NCBI RefSeq assembly: GCF_005406215.1
Contig: NZ_NXMA01000004.1
Coordinates: 62,001 to 126,000, forward strand
DNA from: Campylobacter aviculae
GTDB lineage: Bacteria > Campylobacterota > Campylobacteria > Campylobacterales > Campylobacteraceae
Direction: 5' to 3'
DNA: 64,000 nucleotides
In this document: piece after piece, positions 37,097 to 45,950 of the stretch
Position numbering within the stretch: the first letter of the stretch is position 1
How the letters are laid out: each line of letters starts with the position of its first letter
Notes under the pieces: generated by a model
What the model was told of the DNA's origin: nothing
The model's database searches: none
What the model saw: the letters and a program-made list of their open reading frames with translations, nothing else
Translations under genes and position numbers: made by a program

Positions 37097-37114
37097 TTGT
37101 AATTTGGATTACAA
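37097..37114. promoter_or_regulatory. CmeR-type operator
   Basis: TTGTAAT and ATTACAA form a perfect inverted repeat with a TTGG centre. The inner 16 bases, TGTAAT-N4-ATTACA, have the same arms as the CmeR site known from C. jejuni. Position between cmeR and the cmeA -10 fits repression of the pump. Confidence 0.85.
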
Positions 37115-37162
37115 GAATTAAAAATCTATGAAGTATTATATTATAATTTTTGTTAATAAATC

Positions 37163-37177
37163 TTTTTTTTTTTTTTT
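37163..37177. repeat. T15 tract after cmeR
   Basis: Fifteen consecutive Ts (15 As in the cmeR message) lie four bases beyond the cmeR stop codon. They do not alter any reading frame but lie in the cmeR-cmeA transcript junction. Confidence 0.7.
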
Positions 37178-37181
37178 GAAA

Positions 37182-37820
37182 TTAGCTGATTGAAGTTTTG
37201 TTTACAAGTCCATTTAAGAAAAGATCTACAATAAATTCTACATGCTCTTGTTGTTCTTTTTTATTCATTAAAGAAGAATTAGCTAAAACATTTAAAGTGT
37301 AATAAGGTTCTTTAAGCATGGCGCAAAAAGTAATTGCAAGTTTTAAAGAATTTTGTTGCAAGAATTCATTTTTTTCTTTTTTGAAAAGATCTATTAAGAT
37401 ATTATAAGCGAAATATTGCTGATTGTTTGATATCCAGTTTTGTAAAATATTTTTTTTATCATAAACTAATGAAAATATCATTTTGCCTAAAGCGACTATT
37501 CGATTATTATTGTAAATATTTGTAAAGGTGATTCCAAAAGAGATTAGATTTTCTTTCAAGCTTTGATTTTCTAATATTTTAGTTTGAGATGCAATTAATT
37601 TAAAATGTTCTTGACAAATATCGTCTAGAATTTCAAAAAACAAACCTTCCTTACCACGGAAACTTTCGTAAATATTAGAATAAGATCCGCCAGAAATTTT
37701 TACAATATCCTTTAAACTAGTTTCTTGAAATCCATTACTTAAAAAAAGTTCGCTAGCAATTTTTTTAATTTTACTTTTTCTAGTTAAGGATTTTTTTGAA
37801 ACCGTTTTATTTGATTTCAT
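37182..37820 (-). CDS. cmeR: TetR-family repressor CmeR
   Basis: A 212-residue TetR-family regulator. The N-terminal helix-turn-helix reads ETSLKDIVKISGGSYSNIYESFRGKEGLF; the C-terminal helical domain forms a large ligand pocket known in C. jejuni to bind bile salts. It represses cmeABC through the inverted repeat at 37097. Its ATG overlaps the ccoG stop by four bases, so it is also translated from the ccoG message. Length matches C. jejuni CmeR. Confidence 0.94.
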   Translation of the reverse strand: MKSNKTVSKKSLTRKSKIKKIASELFLSNGFQETSLKDIVKISGGSYSNIYESFRGKEGLFFEILDDICQEHFKLIASQTKILENQSLKENLISFGITFTNIYNNNRIVALGKMIFSLVYDKKNILQNWISNNQQYFAYNILIDLFKKEKNEFLQQNSLKLAITFCAMLKEPYYTLNVLANSSLMNKKEQQEHVEFIVDLFLNGLVNKTSIS

Positions 37821-39193
37821 ATTCCTTGTCCCACTTTTTCTAAAACCGTGCTTTTTGGATAGACAAAAATGGTTTTTCTAGAAATTGTAATTTTTTTGTC
37901 ATCTTTAGCATAAGCTTTAATATGAAGTGGAAAAATAATATCTTTTTGATCATCATCTGCAAGTTTTTTAGTTGCTTTAATTACAACAATTTTTTTAACT
38001 TGTTCTCCAGCTTTTAAAATAAAGGGCTTGCTAGGACGGACAATTTCTATGCTATTGTCCATACCCTCTATTTTTGCTTCAAAATAATATTCATGTGTTT
38101 TAGAATCTGTATTTTGAAATAAAAAAGTATAGGCATTTGAAATTTCTACTTTGTCAGCTATATGTGAAATTTGATAAAGTTCACTACTACGATTGATATT
38201 TAAAAGCATGTATTCTTTTTTGCCACTCATAAAAATCAAAACTGTAAATACGATTAAAAGTACTACAAGATAGGCAATAGTTCTAAAACGAAAGTATTTA
38301 ATTTTACTATGTGTCTCTACGGCTTTAACACTTGTCCAATTAATTAAACTTGGGCGATTAAATTTATTTTGGACTTTAGAACAAGCATCGGCACACTCTA
38401 AGCAGTTGATACATTCAAGTTGCATTCCTGCTCTAATATCAATGTGTGTTGGACACACGCTTACACACGCTTCGCAACCAATACATTCGCCTTGAGGTGG
38501 TTTTTTATGAAGTTTAAATTTACCATCAAATATAACTCCGCCACGTTTTTCATCGTAAATCACTTGCATAGTGTCGCGATCAAACATTACTGATTGTATT
38601 CTAGCATAGGGACATACATAAACACAGAATTTTTCTGCTAAATAAGTTACATCTAAAGTAAAAAGCAAACTTGCAAAAAATAAAATTCCAACCAAAAGAA
38701 AATGTTCGTTGGGGTTTTGTAGATAGGAAAAATAATCCTCAGGTGGAACAAAATACCAAAGCAAATTACTTACAGCTATTAAAGAAATAAAATAAAATAA
38801 AATGATTGCTATGCTTTTTTTTAAATATTCTCCGGAATATTCTTTTTGTTTATTATTAATATTTTTACGTATTTTTAAAAGTTTGGTTTGGATTAAATCT
38901 CTATAAATAACTCTAAAAATTGTTTGAGGGCAACTCCAAGCACACCATACTCTACCACCTAAAGTGGTTATAAAAAATATAGATAGAAAAAGAAGTATCA
39001 ATACAAAAGGCATAAGATAGAATTCTTGAGTTGAAAAGGAAACAAAAAATAAATTCAATTTAGAATGATCGAAACTCAAAAGAAAAAAATGATTCCCATT
39101 AATTTTTATAAATGGCAAAATAAATATAAAAATAGTGATAATAAGATACATCAAGTAGCGTTTTTTTGTGTAGTTAGTAATATGCCCTTGCAT
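37817..39193 (-). CDS. ccoG: CcoG/RdxA-type ferredoxin-domain membrane protein
   Basis: A protein of about 458 residues. Several membrane helices flank a cytoplasmic 2[4Fe-4S] domain with CIGCEACVSVCP and CINCLECADAC. The C-terminal 130 residues form a periplasmic immunoglobulin-like domain. CcoG is a copper chaperone/reductase for cbb3-type cytochrome oxidase assembly. ATG at 39193 is chosen because AGAGG is suitably placed upstream; a TTG two codons earlier is less likely. It overlaps cmeR by four bases. It lies away from the ccoNOPQ genes. Confidence 0.88.
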   Translation of the reverse strand: MQGHITNYTKKRYLMYLIITIFIFILPFIKINGNHFFLLSFDHSKLNLFFVSFSTQEFYLMPFVLILLFLSIFFITTLGGRVWCAWSCPQTIFRVIYRDLIQTKLLKIRKNINNKQKEYSGEYLKKSIAIILFYFISLIAVSNLLWYFVPPEDYFSYLQNPNEHFLLVGILFFASLLFTLDVTYLAEKFCVYVCPYARIQSVMFDRDTMQVIYDEKRGGVIFDGKFKLHKKPPQGECIGCEACVSVCPTHIDIRAGMQLECINCLECADACSKVQNKFNRPSLINWTSVKAVETHSKIKYFRFRTIAYLVVLLIVFTVLIFMSGKKEYMLLNINRSSELYQISHIADKVEISNAYTFLFQNTDSKTHEYYFEAKIEGMDNSIEIVRPSKPFILKAGEQVKKIVVIKATKKLADDDQKDIIFPLHIKAYAKDDKKITISRKTIFVYPKSTVLEKVGQGI

Positions 39194-39289
39194 AGTCAAA
39201 ACCTCTGTTTATTTTTTTATTTTATTATAGTTGAAAAAACTAAAATTTTTTTTAAATATTTTTTAAGTTATTCTTAATACGAAATATTT

Positions 39290-39295
39290 TATAAT
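39290..39295 (+). promoter_or_regulatory. Probable -10 element of rpsU
   Basis: TATAAT preceded by AATATTT, 52 bases upstream of the rpsU start codon. Confidence 0.45.
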
Positions 39296-39347
39296 AAGCC
39301 TTTCTTAATGAAATATTAAATTTATCTATGGAAAGGTGGTGAGGATA

Positions 39348-39560
39348 GTGCCAGGAATTAAGGTGCATCCTAATGAGTCTTTTGACGAGGCATATCGTAA
39401 ATTCAAAAAACAAGTAGATAGAAACCTTGTTGTTACTGAGGTTAGAGCAAGAAGGTTTTTTGAGCCTATGACTGAAATTCGTAAAAAACAAAAGATTTCA
39501 GCACGCAAGAAAATGCTTAAAAGACTTTATATGCTTAGACGATATGAGTCAAGACTTTAA
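39348..39560 (+). CDS. rpsU: 30S ribosomal protein S21
   Basis: A 70-residue, very basic protein, beginning [19 protein letters not shown] and ending [10 protein letters not shown], matching epsilonproteobacterial S21. The start is GTG at 39348 with GAGGA upstream; in-frame GTG codons four codons earlier would not give the known N-terminus. It is monocistronic, with a terminator just beyond it. The S21 gene lacks its usual dnaG/rpoD neighbours, as in other Campylobacter. Confidence 0.92.
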   Translation: MPGIKVHPNESFDEAYRKFKKQVDRNLVVTEVRARRFFEPMTEIRKKQKISARKKMLKRLYMLRRYESRL

Positions 39561-39585
39561 CTCAAAAGCCTTTAAGGCTTTTGGG
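39561..39585 (+). terminator. Hairpin after rpsU
   Basis: CTCAAAAGCCTT and AAGGCTTTTGGG pair around a one-base centre (a near-perfect palindrome). No T run follows, so termination efficiency is uncertain. Confidence 0.6.
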
Positions 39586-39684
39586 AAAATACTTCATTAA
39601 CTTACGAGAAAATTATCGTTTTTCATATTCTTTAAAAATATAAAATTTCAATTGATTATAAAGAATGAATTTATTATTTTTTGT

Positions 39685-39690
39685 TAGAAT
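39685..39690 (+). promoter_or_regulatory. Probable -10 element of the lipoprotein/ATP-grasp operon
   Basis: TAGAAT after a TTTTTTGT stretch, 35 bases before the lipoprotein ATG. Confidence 0.4.
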
Positions 39691-39725
39691 TGATTATTAA
39701 TTTTTAATTTTTAGGAAATATTATT

Positions 39726-40319
39726 ATGAAAAAAGTTAAGAAAATCATTCAAATTGGCATGATTGGTGGCTTAGCAGCTGTAGCTGGAGGTAGTTTAGTA
39801 GCTTGTAGTGATAATAATTCAGATACTTTAAATCAAGCAGCAAACACTCAAGGTGCTTTTGTTATTATAGAAGAAATTGCTCCAGGACAATACAAAATAA
39901 AAGATCAATATCCAAGTGATGAAACTAGAGTAGTCTTGAAAGATCTTAATGGAACTGAGAGAATTTTGTCTAAAGAAGAAATGGATGCACTTATAAAGGA
40001 AGAAGCGGCTAAAATTGATAATGGGACTTCCAATTTAACTCAAAGCAATGGGCAAATCAGTAGCGGTGGTTTAGGTTTGGGTGAAACTTTACTTGCAAGT
40101 GCTGCAGGTGCTATTTTAGGAAGTTGGATAGGTTCTAAGCTTTTTGGAAATCAAAATTTTATGAATCAACAACGCGGTGCTTTTTCAAATCAAAGTGCTT
40201 ACCAAAGAAGTGTTAATAGTTTTAATAAAGCAAGCACAAGTAAATCTTCAAGCTCTGCTCGATCCGGATTTTTTAAGAGTAGCTCTAAAACGAATTCTGG
40301 AATCGGTTTTGGTTCTTAA
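39726..40319 (+). CDS. UPF0323-family lipoprotein with Ser/Gly-rich tail
   Basis: A 197-residue lipoprotein; the lipobox cysteine is C27 (GGSLVACSDN). After an acidic, structured region (FVIIEEIAPGQYKIKDQYPSDE...) comes a Gly/Ala-rich hydrophobic segment (LGLGETLLASAAGAILGSWIG) and a low-complexity Ser/Asn/Lys tail ending SGIGFGS. In C. jejuni the counterpart has been linked to motility and chicken colonisation. The overall design recalls E. coli YgiB/YjfM (DUF1190) lipoproteins, which also pair with ATP-grasp genes. Ten bases separate it from the ligase gene, so they form an operon. Confidence 0.8.
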   Translation: MKKVKKIIQIGMIGGLAAVAGGSLVACSDNNSDTLNQAANTQGAFVIIEEIAPGQYKIKDQYPSDETRVVLKDLNGTERILSKEEMDALIKEEAAKIDNGTSNLTQSNGQISSGGLGLGETLLASAAGAILGSWIGSKLFGNQNFMNQQRGAFSNQSAYQRSVNSFNKASTSKSSSSARSGFFKSSSKTNSGIGFGS

Positions 40320-40328
40320 AGGTGCTGT

Positions 40329-41498
40329 ATGAAATTTTTACAAGTAAATAAACTTCAAAAAGATTATCTAGAAAAAATAGGTTTTTCTTGGCATACCGAT
40401 GAAGATGGAAGTGATTATATCAGTGATAAATTAGTATGTGTGAAAGAAAATGAAGCAAATGCTTATTATGAAGCAGTAAATGAACTTTATGATATGTTTA
40501 TAGCTGCAGCACAAAATGTGATCGATAATAATCGTTTTGATGAATTGGGTATTCCTTTCAATCTTATAGACGCTATTAAAATGAGTTGGGAAAATGAAGT
40601 GCATTGGCATTTATATGGGCGTTTTGATCTTGCAGGAGGTTTAGATGGTAAGCCTATAAAACTTTTAGAATTTAATGCAGATACTCCAACCGCACTTTTT
40701 GAAAGTGCAATTTTACAATGGGCAATCTTAAAACAAAACGATATGGACGAAAGTGCTCAATTTAATAGTATTTATGAAAGCCTGATGGACAATTTTAAAA
40801 GGTTAATTACTCTTGAAGAAAATGTGTTTGATTTTGAGTCGCGTTATGAAGGCTGGAAAATTCTTTTTTCAAATATAGCAGGCAGTCAAGAAGAAGAAAT
40901 TACAACAAAATTACTTGAACATATTGCCAAAGAAACAGGCTTTCAAACTAATTTTTCTTATGTGGATGAGGTAGAATTTAGCGAAGAAGGTATTTTCAAA
41001 GATGGAATCAATTATGAATATTGGTTTAAATTGATTCCTTGGGAAGATATAGCGATAGAAGAAGGGGATCTTGCTATGCTTTTAACGCAGATCATGCGTA
41101 ATCAAAAGGCCATCATTTTAAATCCTGCTTATACTTTGTTATTTCAATCAAAAGGCATTATGAAAATTTTATGGGAGCTTTATCCAAATCACCCTTTGCT
41201 TTTAGAAACGCAAGATAAGCCTTTGACTGGGAAAGCTTATGTTAAAAAACCAGTTTTTGGTAGAGAAGGTGCGAATATAAGTATTGTTAAAGATGAAGAG
41301 ATTGTAAAAGAAAACAAAGGACCTTACGAGAATAATCAATTTATTTATCAAGAATACATAGAACTTAATTCGCACGAAAATGAATATTATCAAGCCGGAG
41401 TATTTTTTGCTTATGAAGGATGTGGTTTGGGATTTAGAAAAGGTGGAATGATACTCGATAATTCTTCAAAATTTGTTGGACATATTATCAAGGAGTAA
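40329..41498 (+). CDS. Glutathionylspermidine-synthase-like ATP-grasp protein (YgiC type)
   Basis: A 389-residue cytosolic ATP-grasp ligase that matches only the synthetase domain of glutathionylspermidine synthase; the amidase domain of the E. coli enzyme is missing. Blocks seen are MSWENEVHWHLYGRFDLAGG, LLEFNADTPTALFES, the ATP-grasp end VKKPVFGREGANI and QEYIEL. Enzymes of this type form amide bonds with ATP. True glutathionylspermidine is unlikely since the YgiC group is unrelated to polyamine genes; the adjacent Ser-rich lipoprotein is a possible substrate. The next gene begins after three bases. Confidence 0.8.
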   Translation: MKFLQVNKLQKDYLEKIGFSWHTDEDGSDYISDKLVCVKENEANAYYEAVNELYDMFIAAAQNVIDNNRFDELGIPFNLIDAIKMSWENEVHWHLYGRFDLAGGLDGKPIKLLEFNADTPTALFESAILQWAILKQNDMDESAQFNSIYESLMDNFKRLITLEENVFDFESRYEGWKILFSNIAGSQEEEITTKLLEHIAKETGFQTNFSYVDEVEFSEEGIFKDGINYEYWFKLIPWEDIAIEEGDLAMLLTQIMRNQKAIILNPAYTLLFQSKGIMKILWELYPNHPLLLETQDKPLTGKAYVKKPVFGREGANISIVKDEEIVKENKGPYENNQFIYQEYIELNSHENEYYQAGVFFAYEGCGLGFRKGGMILDNSSKFVGHIIKE

Positions 41499-41501
41499 AA
41501 G

Positions 41502-42440
41502 ATGAAAATAGTATGTTTAGATGTGGCAACTTTAGGAAATTACAATTTTAGTGTTTTTGAAAAATTCGGAGAAGTAAAGCTTTATGATGTTACAGAGAAT
41601 AAAGAGCAAGTTATTGATCGTTTAAAAGATGCAGATGTGGCGATGACTAATAAGGTAGTGATTGATAAAGAAGTGATGAATTCTTGCCCTAAGTTAAAAC
41701 TTATATTAGAAACTGCTACAGGATTAAACAACATTGATGTTGATTATGCTAAAGAAAAAGATATCATTGTAAAGAATGTTGCAGGTTATTCTACAATGAG
41801 TGTTGTACAACACACTTTTGCTTTAATTTTTGCTTTTTTAAACTATATCCCTTATTATGATCAATGGGTTAAAGATGGAAAATGGTGTAAAAGTCCTATT
41901 TTTACAGATTTTAGTAGAATCTTAACGAGCATGGAAGGTAAAAAACATGGTATCATAGGACTTGGTTCTATAGGTAAAGAAGTGGCTAAAATTTCAAAGG
42001 CTTTTGGGGCTAAAATTTATTATTATTCCACTAGTGGGGCAAATAAAAATTCTGAATTTGATTGCTTAGAATTGGATGAACTTTTGAAAATTTGCGATAT
42101 TGTAAGTATCCACGCTCCTTTAAATAATAAGACTATAAATTTGTTACACTTAGAAAAATTGAAATTGCTAAAAGATAATGCAGTTTTGATTAATGTGGGT
42201 AGAGGCGGTATTATTAATGAGTTAGATTTAGCTAAAATTATAGATGAAAAAGATATTCGGGTTGGACTTGATGTATTAGAAAGAGAACCTATGGTTGAAA
42301 ATCACCCTCTTTTAAAGATTAAAAATAAAGAAAATCTTATCATTACTCCTCATGTTGCTTGGGCTTCCAAGGATGCTGTTGATACTTTGATGAGTAGAGT
42401 ATATGAAAATCTTGAAGAATGGATAAAAAATGGCAAGTGA
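41502..42440 (+). CDS. D-isomer-specific 2-hydroxyacid dehydrogenase
   Basis: A 312-residue NAD-dependent oxidoreductase. The Rossmann motif is [21 protein letters not shown]; the catalytic arginine, glutamate and histidine are in [11 protein letters not shown] (Arg), LEREPM (Glu) and ITPHVAW (His). Possible substrates are glycerate, hydroxypyruvate or lactate; the sequence does not decide. It follows the ATP-grasp gene closely and overlaps yajQ by 11 bases, so it belongs to one transcript with them. Confidence 0.85.
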   Translation: MKIVCLDVATLGNYNFSVFEKFGEVKLYDVTENKEQVIDRLKDADVAMTNKVVIDKEVMNSCPKLKLILETATGLNNIDVDYAKEKDIIVKNVAGYSTMSVVQHTFALIFAFLNYIPYYDQWVKDGKWCKSPIFTDFSRILTSMEGKKHGIIGLGSIGKEVAKISKAFGAKIYYYSTSGANKNSEFDCLELDELLKICDIVSIHAPLNNKTINLLHLEKLKLLKDNAVLINVGRGGIINELDLAKIIDEKDIRVGLDVLEREPMVENHPLLKIKNKENLIITPHVAWASKDAVDTLMSRVYENLEEWIKNGK

Positions 42441-42921
42441 ACATAGTTTTGATATTTCAGCAGCAATTGACAAGCAAGAATTGAAAAATGCTTTTGAGCA
42501 GGCAAAAAAAGAATTGGATTCTAGATATGATTTAAAAGGCATTAAAACTGAAATTCAATTTAATGAAAAAGATAGCATTTTTAAACTCAGCTCTTCTAGC
42601 GAATCAAAACTTGATGTTTTAAAAGATATTGTTATTTCTAAACTTATTAAAAGGGGTATTAATTCTAATGCTATTAAAGAGCTTTCTCGTGAAAATGGAG
42701 CTATGTTTCATTTAAATTTAAAAGCAAATGATAGCATAGATAATGAAAATGCCAAGAAAATTAATAAGGCTATAAAAGAGAGCAAGTTAAAAGTAAATTC
42801 TTCAATCAGAGGAGATGAAATTCGTGTTGTGGCAAAGCAAATTGATGATTTGCAAGCTGTGATGAAAATTGTTCGCGAGCTTGATTTGGAATTAAATATT
42901 AGTTTTAAAAATTTAAAATAA
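42430..42921 (+). CDS. yajQ: YajQ-family nucleotide-binding protein
   Basis: A 163-residue protein with the typical YajQ start ([23 protein letters not shown]), [17 protein letters not shown] and a C-terminal [14 protein letters not shown]. Members bind nucleotides; some bind cyclic di-GMP and act on transcription factors. No specific role can be given here. Its start lies inside the end of the dehydrogenase gene. Confidence 0.9.
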   Translation: MASEHSFDISAAIDKQELKNAFEQAKKELDSRYDLKGIKTEIQFNEKDSIFKLSSSSESKLDVLKDIVISKLIKRGINSNAIKELSRENGAMFHLNLKANDSIDNENAKKINKAIKESKLKVNSSIRGDEIRVVAKQIDDLQAVMKIVRELDLELNISFKNLK

Positions 42922-42932
42922 GGCTAAAACTT

Positions 42933-43406
42933 TTGAAAAAAATACTTATTTTATTTTTTGTATTGTTTTTTATCAGTGCATGCTCTTTGAAAAACCAAAA
43001 TAATTTTAATCAAAGTATAGCAATAACTATCAATTCTCCTTTGATTAGAATGAGTGATTTTGGGTTTTTAAAAAAAGAAAATCAAACTTTAATTTTAGAA
43101 GTTTATAAAATGGGTCAAGCTTTTCTTAATTTAAAAATCAAAGATAAAATTTGCTTAAATGCCATATGTTATAATAAACAAGTTTTCAATAAAAAATTTT
43201 TTAAAAACGAATATTATGATGATATTTTAAGCGATATTTTAAATTCTAAGCCATTATGGCAAGGAAGAAATTTGAAACAAATAGCTTGCGGATTTAAGCA
43301 GAATTTAAAAACAAAAAATTATGAAATTTTTTATGAAGTTTGTCATAATAAGGTAAGTTTTTTAGATAAGGTTTCGCGTATAAAAATTGTTTTAACAAAA
43401 TCCTAA
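42933..43406 (+). CDS. Hypothetical lipoprotein
   Basis: A 157-residue lipoprotein with a 16-residue signal and lipobox cysteine C17 (LFFISAC). The start codon is TTG, 11 bases after yajQ. The mature part has four or five further cysteines (KDKICLNAICYNKQ, KQIACGFKQ, YEVCHNK) that could form disulfides. I do not recognise the family. It lies in a run of co-directional genes leading to an AAA ATPase. Confidence 0.7.
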   Translation: MKKILILFFVLFFISACSLKNQNNFNQSIAITINSPLIRMSDFGFLKKENQTLILEVYKMGQAFLNLKIKDKICLNAICYNKQVFNKKFFKNEYYDDILSDILNSKPLWQGRNLKQIACGFKQNLKTKNYEIFYEVCHNKVSFLDKVSRIKIVLTKS

Positions 43407-43416
43407 GGAATGAAAA

Positions 43417-44238
43417 TTGAAAATTTTAATATTTTTATTTTGTATAACTAGCTTACTTTTTTCCAAAAGCTATAAGGGGGAGGTTTATTTTTATGATTTA
43501 CAAGACAGGCAAATTTTTGCTGTAGTTTATAAAGATGCTCCTTTTATACCTGTATTTGATAAAGATATTAATCAAACAAGTCCTAGTTTTATGGTTTTAA
43601 GTGATCTTAATAAAAGCAAAGAAATTCCTATTTTTAAAACTTCAAAGGCTTGGAAAGATCAAGATGGTATCTATGTAATAAATAATTCAAAAGAATTGGT
43701 ATCAGATAAAAAGAGATTGCAAGGTCAAATTTTAGGCTCTGCAACTTTACATCTTTATGAAAATCAAAATAATATTAAAATTAAAAGTAGCTTAGATTTT
43801 TTAAATAATAATCAATTTAAAAATTTCCATAATTCTAATCAAAATTATTTTGATTTTGAACAAATTTTTCAAAAACCTATATTTTACAAAGATGGAAAGT
43901 TAAGTATTCAAGAGCAATATTATTTTTATGAAGATGAAATGGATCGTCCAATTTTAGAACTTAATAATTTTGTTTATGATACAAAAAAGGGTGTTTTTTT
44001 AAATTTAGATGATTTATTTGATACAAAAAATAGAAAATTTTTGAGTCTTTTACACCAAAAACTTAAAAACTTTTGTAGTGAATGCTTTGAAGACGTAGAA
44101 AAAATTGATTTTAATAATAATTTTTTACTCACCGCTTATGGTTTTAGAATTTGTTATTTGCCTTTTGAAAATCATTTTTTAGATGAAAATATTTGTATTG
44201 ATTTTTTAAATAATGAAATAGAGGAATTTAAAAAATAA
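43417..44238 (+). CDS. Hypothetical exported protein
   Basis: A 273-residue protein with a signal peptide (MKILIFLFCITSLLFSKSYK), beta-rich and aromatic, with a C-terminal pair of cysteines (FCSECFEDVE). The start is TTG, the second in succession, suggesting modest translation. The C-terminal half, with LNNFVYDTKKGVFLNLDDLF and FRICYLPFENHF, resembles the DUF3298/RsiV-type pattern loosely, a low-confidence comparison. Its last base is the first of the AAA gene, so coupling is likely. Confidence 0.65.
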   Translation: MKILIFLFCITSLLFSKSYKGEVYFYDLQDRQIFAVVYKDAPFIPVFDKDINQTSPSFMVLSDLNKSKEIPIFKTSKAWKDQDGIYVINNSKELVSDKKRLQGQILGSATLHLYENQNNIKIKSSLDFLNNNQFKNFHNSNQNYFDFEQIFQKPIFYKDGKLSIQEQYYFYEDEMDRPILELNNFVYDTKKGVFLNLDDLFDTKNRKFLSLLHQKLKNFCSECFEDVEKIDFNNNFLLTAYGFRICYLPFENHFLDENICIDFLNNEIEEFKK

Positions 44239-45950
44239 TGTTCAAATTAAAAGAATTTTTAAATTTGGAAGCTATAGAAAAAACTAAAATTTATAAAGAA
44301 CTTAAGTGTTCTAAAAATGAAGCTTTAATTTTAAGAGAACTTTGTAAAAATTATGTTATTTCTATTTCTTCGGTCAATGCCTTTACTTTACTTTCTAATA
44401 TTTTTGGTGTTAAAAAATATGCATATTTGGATGTTTTAGAAGATTTAAAAAAACTTATAGAGAGAGGTTTTGTCAATCAAAATTCTAGTTTTTTTAAGAA
44501 TATAGAAAGTAATAAAAATCAAGGTTTAATGCTAAATTTATTGCAATGTGATTTGAGTTTGAGTGAATATTTTTTAGAATTTTTGGAATCTAAGCCTAAC
44601 TTAGATTTTAGCAAAAAAGAGGCTTACGCTGATTATTTAGAATATCTTAAAGATGAGTTTATGCGGATTGAACTTTATGAAAGATTGAGTTTCATTAGAA
44701 AAAGTGCTTATAATAGTGAATTAAAAGAGCAGATTAAACTTTGCGAAGATTATATTAAAGAGCGTTTGAAAAAAAGTAAATTTTATAATGTTTTGGCTGA
44801 TATTTTTAAGGAATTTAATCTCAATCAAAAAGAGCAAATTATTTTTTTGACGCTTTTAAGAGAAGAGTATTTGCTAAGTAATGAAAATTCGACTTCTAGA
44901 GAAATGAATTTTTTATTGTCTCTTATTAGTGAAAATGAGCTTGATAAACACAAAAATAAAAGATTGCTACAAGAAAATTCTTCGCTTTTAAATCTAATAG
45001 AGTATGAAGAGTATTTAAATTCTTTTGGAGATATTTCAAAGAGTTTTTTTATCGCAGATGAAATTTTACAAAGAGTGATTAATTTTGAGCCAAAACAAAG
45101 TAAAAAAGTTAAAATTGAGAATGTCTTAAAGGATCAAGATATTTTTGAACTTATAGAGCCAAGGGTTAATATTAATGATATTATTATGCCTGAAAATACC
45201 AAAGAGCTTTTAGAAAGCATTCTTAAGCAACAAGATAAAAAAGTGCTTGAAAGATTAAATTTATGGGGTATAAAAAACAATAAAAATATAGAAGCTAAAA
45301 TTATTTTTTATGGACCTGCTGGAACAGGAAAAACTATGTCAGCCTTAGCTATGGCAAAGTCAATGAAAAAATCAGTTCTTAGCTTTGATTGCTCTAAAAT
45401 TCTTAGCAAATGGGTCGGAGAGAGTGAGCAAAATGTTAGGAAAATTTTTGATACCTATAAAAATATAGTGCAAACTTGTAAGCAAAGTCCTATTTTATTG
45501 TTAAATGAAGCGGATCAATTTTTAAGCACGAGAGTGGAAAGTAGTGCAGGAAGTGATAAGATGCATAATCAAATGCAAAATATCTTTTTAGAACAGATCG
45601 AGCGTTTTAGTGGAGTGATGATTGCAACTACTAATTTTTTAGAAAGTTTAGATACGGCATTTTCTAGAAGATTTGATTATAAAATAGAATTCAAAAAGCC
45701 TGATTTTAAAGATAGGCTAAAAATGTGGGAAAAATTTTTACCCAAAAAAGCCGAATTTGATAAAAAATTTGATATTAATATCTTAGCTAATTATGAATTA
45801 AGCGGGGCACAAATTTTAATGATCATAAAAAATACAGCCTTAAAAGTTGCAATTTCCAAAGAAGGAATTTTTCACATGCAAGATTTCTTAGAAAGCATAC
45901 AAAAAGAACTTAATTCTAGTTTTGATAAAAGCAAAATCGTAGGTTTTTAA
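44238..45950 (+). CDS. AAA-family ATPase
   Basis: A 570-residue cytosolic protein. Residues 1-300 are helical and not recognised; a single AAA module follows. Walker A is GPAGTGKT near residue 358; the Walker B position reads LLLNEAD near residue 422, with asparagine in place of the usual aspartate; sensor 1 (IATTN) and an arginine finger (AFSRRFD) are present. Such NEAD variants are known among bacterial AAA proteins. The role is unknown. The last 35 bases overlap the convergent msrQ-like gene. Confidence 0.8.
   Translation: MFKLKEFLNLEAIEKTKIYKELKCSKNEALILRELCKNYVISISSVNAFTLLSNIFGVKKYAYLDVLEDLKKLIERGFVNQNSSFFKNIESNKNQGLMLNLLQCDLSLSEYFLEFLESKPNLDFSKKEAYADYLEYLKDEFMRIELYERLSFIRKSAYNSELKEQIKLCEDYIKERLKKSKFYNVLADIFKEFNLNQKEQIIFLTLLREEYLLSNENSTSREMNFLLSLISENELDKHKNKRLLQENSSLLNLIEYEEYLNSFGDISKSFFIADEILQRVINFEPKQSKKVKIENVLKDQDIFELIEPRVNINDIIMPENTKELLESILKQQDKKVLERLNLWGIKNNKNIEAKIIFYGPAGTGKTMSALAMAKSMKKSVLSFDCSKILSKWVGESEQNVRKIFDTYKNIVQTCKQSPILLLNEADQFLSTRVESSAGSDKMHNQMQNIFLEQIERFSGVMIATTNFLESLDTAFSRRFDYKIEFKKPDFKDRLKMWEKFLPKKAEFDKKFDINILANYELSGAQILMIIKNTALKVAISKEGIFHMQDFLESIQKELNSSFDKSKIVGF

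Noticed and set aside
39561-39725. Possible small RNA or riboswitch between rpsU and the lipoprotein gene
   Set aside because: Only the rpsU hairpin and a promoter-like element are seen; no recognisable riboswitch core.
44238-45950. AAA ATPase as part of a phage-defence system
   Set aside because: No nuclease, methylase or other effector is adjacent; the surrounding genes are conserved Campylobacter core genes.
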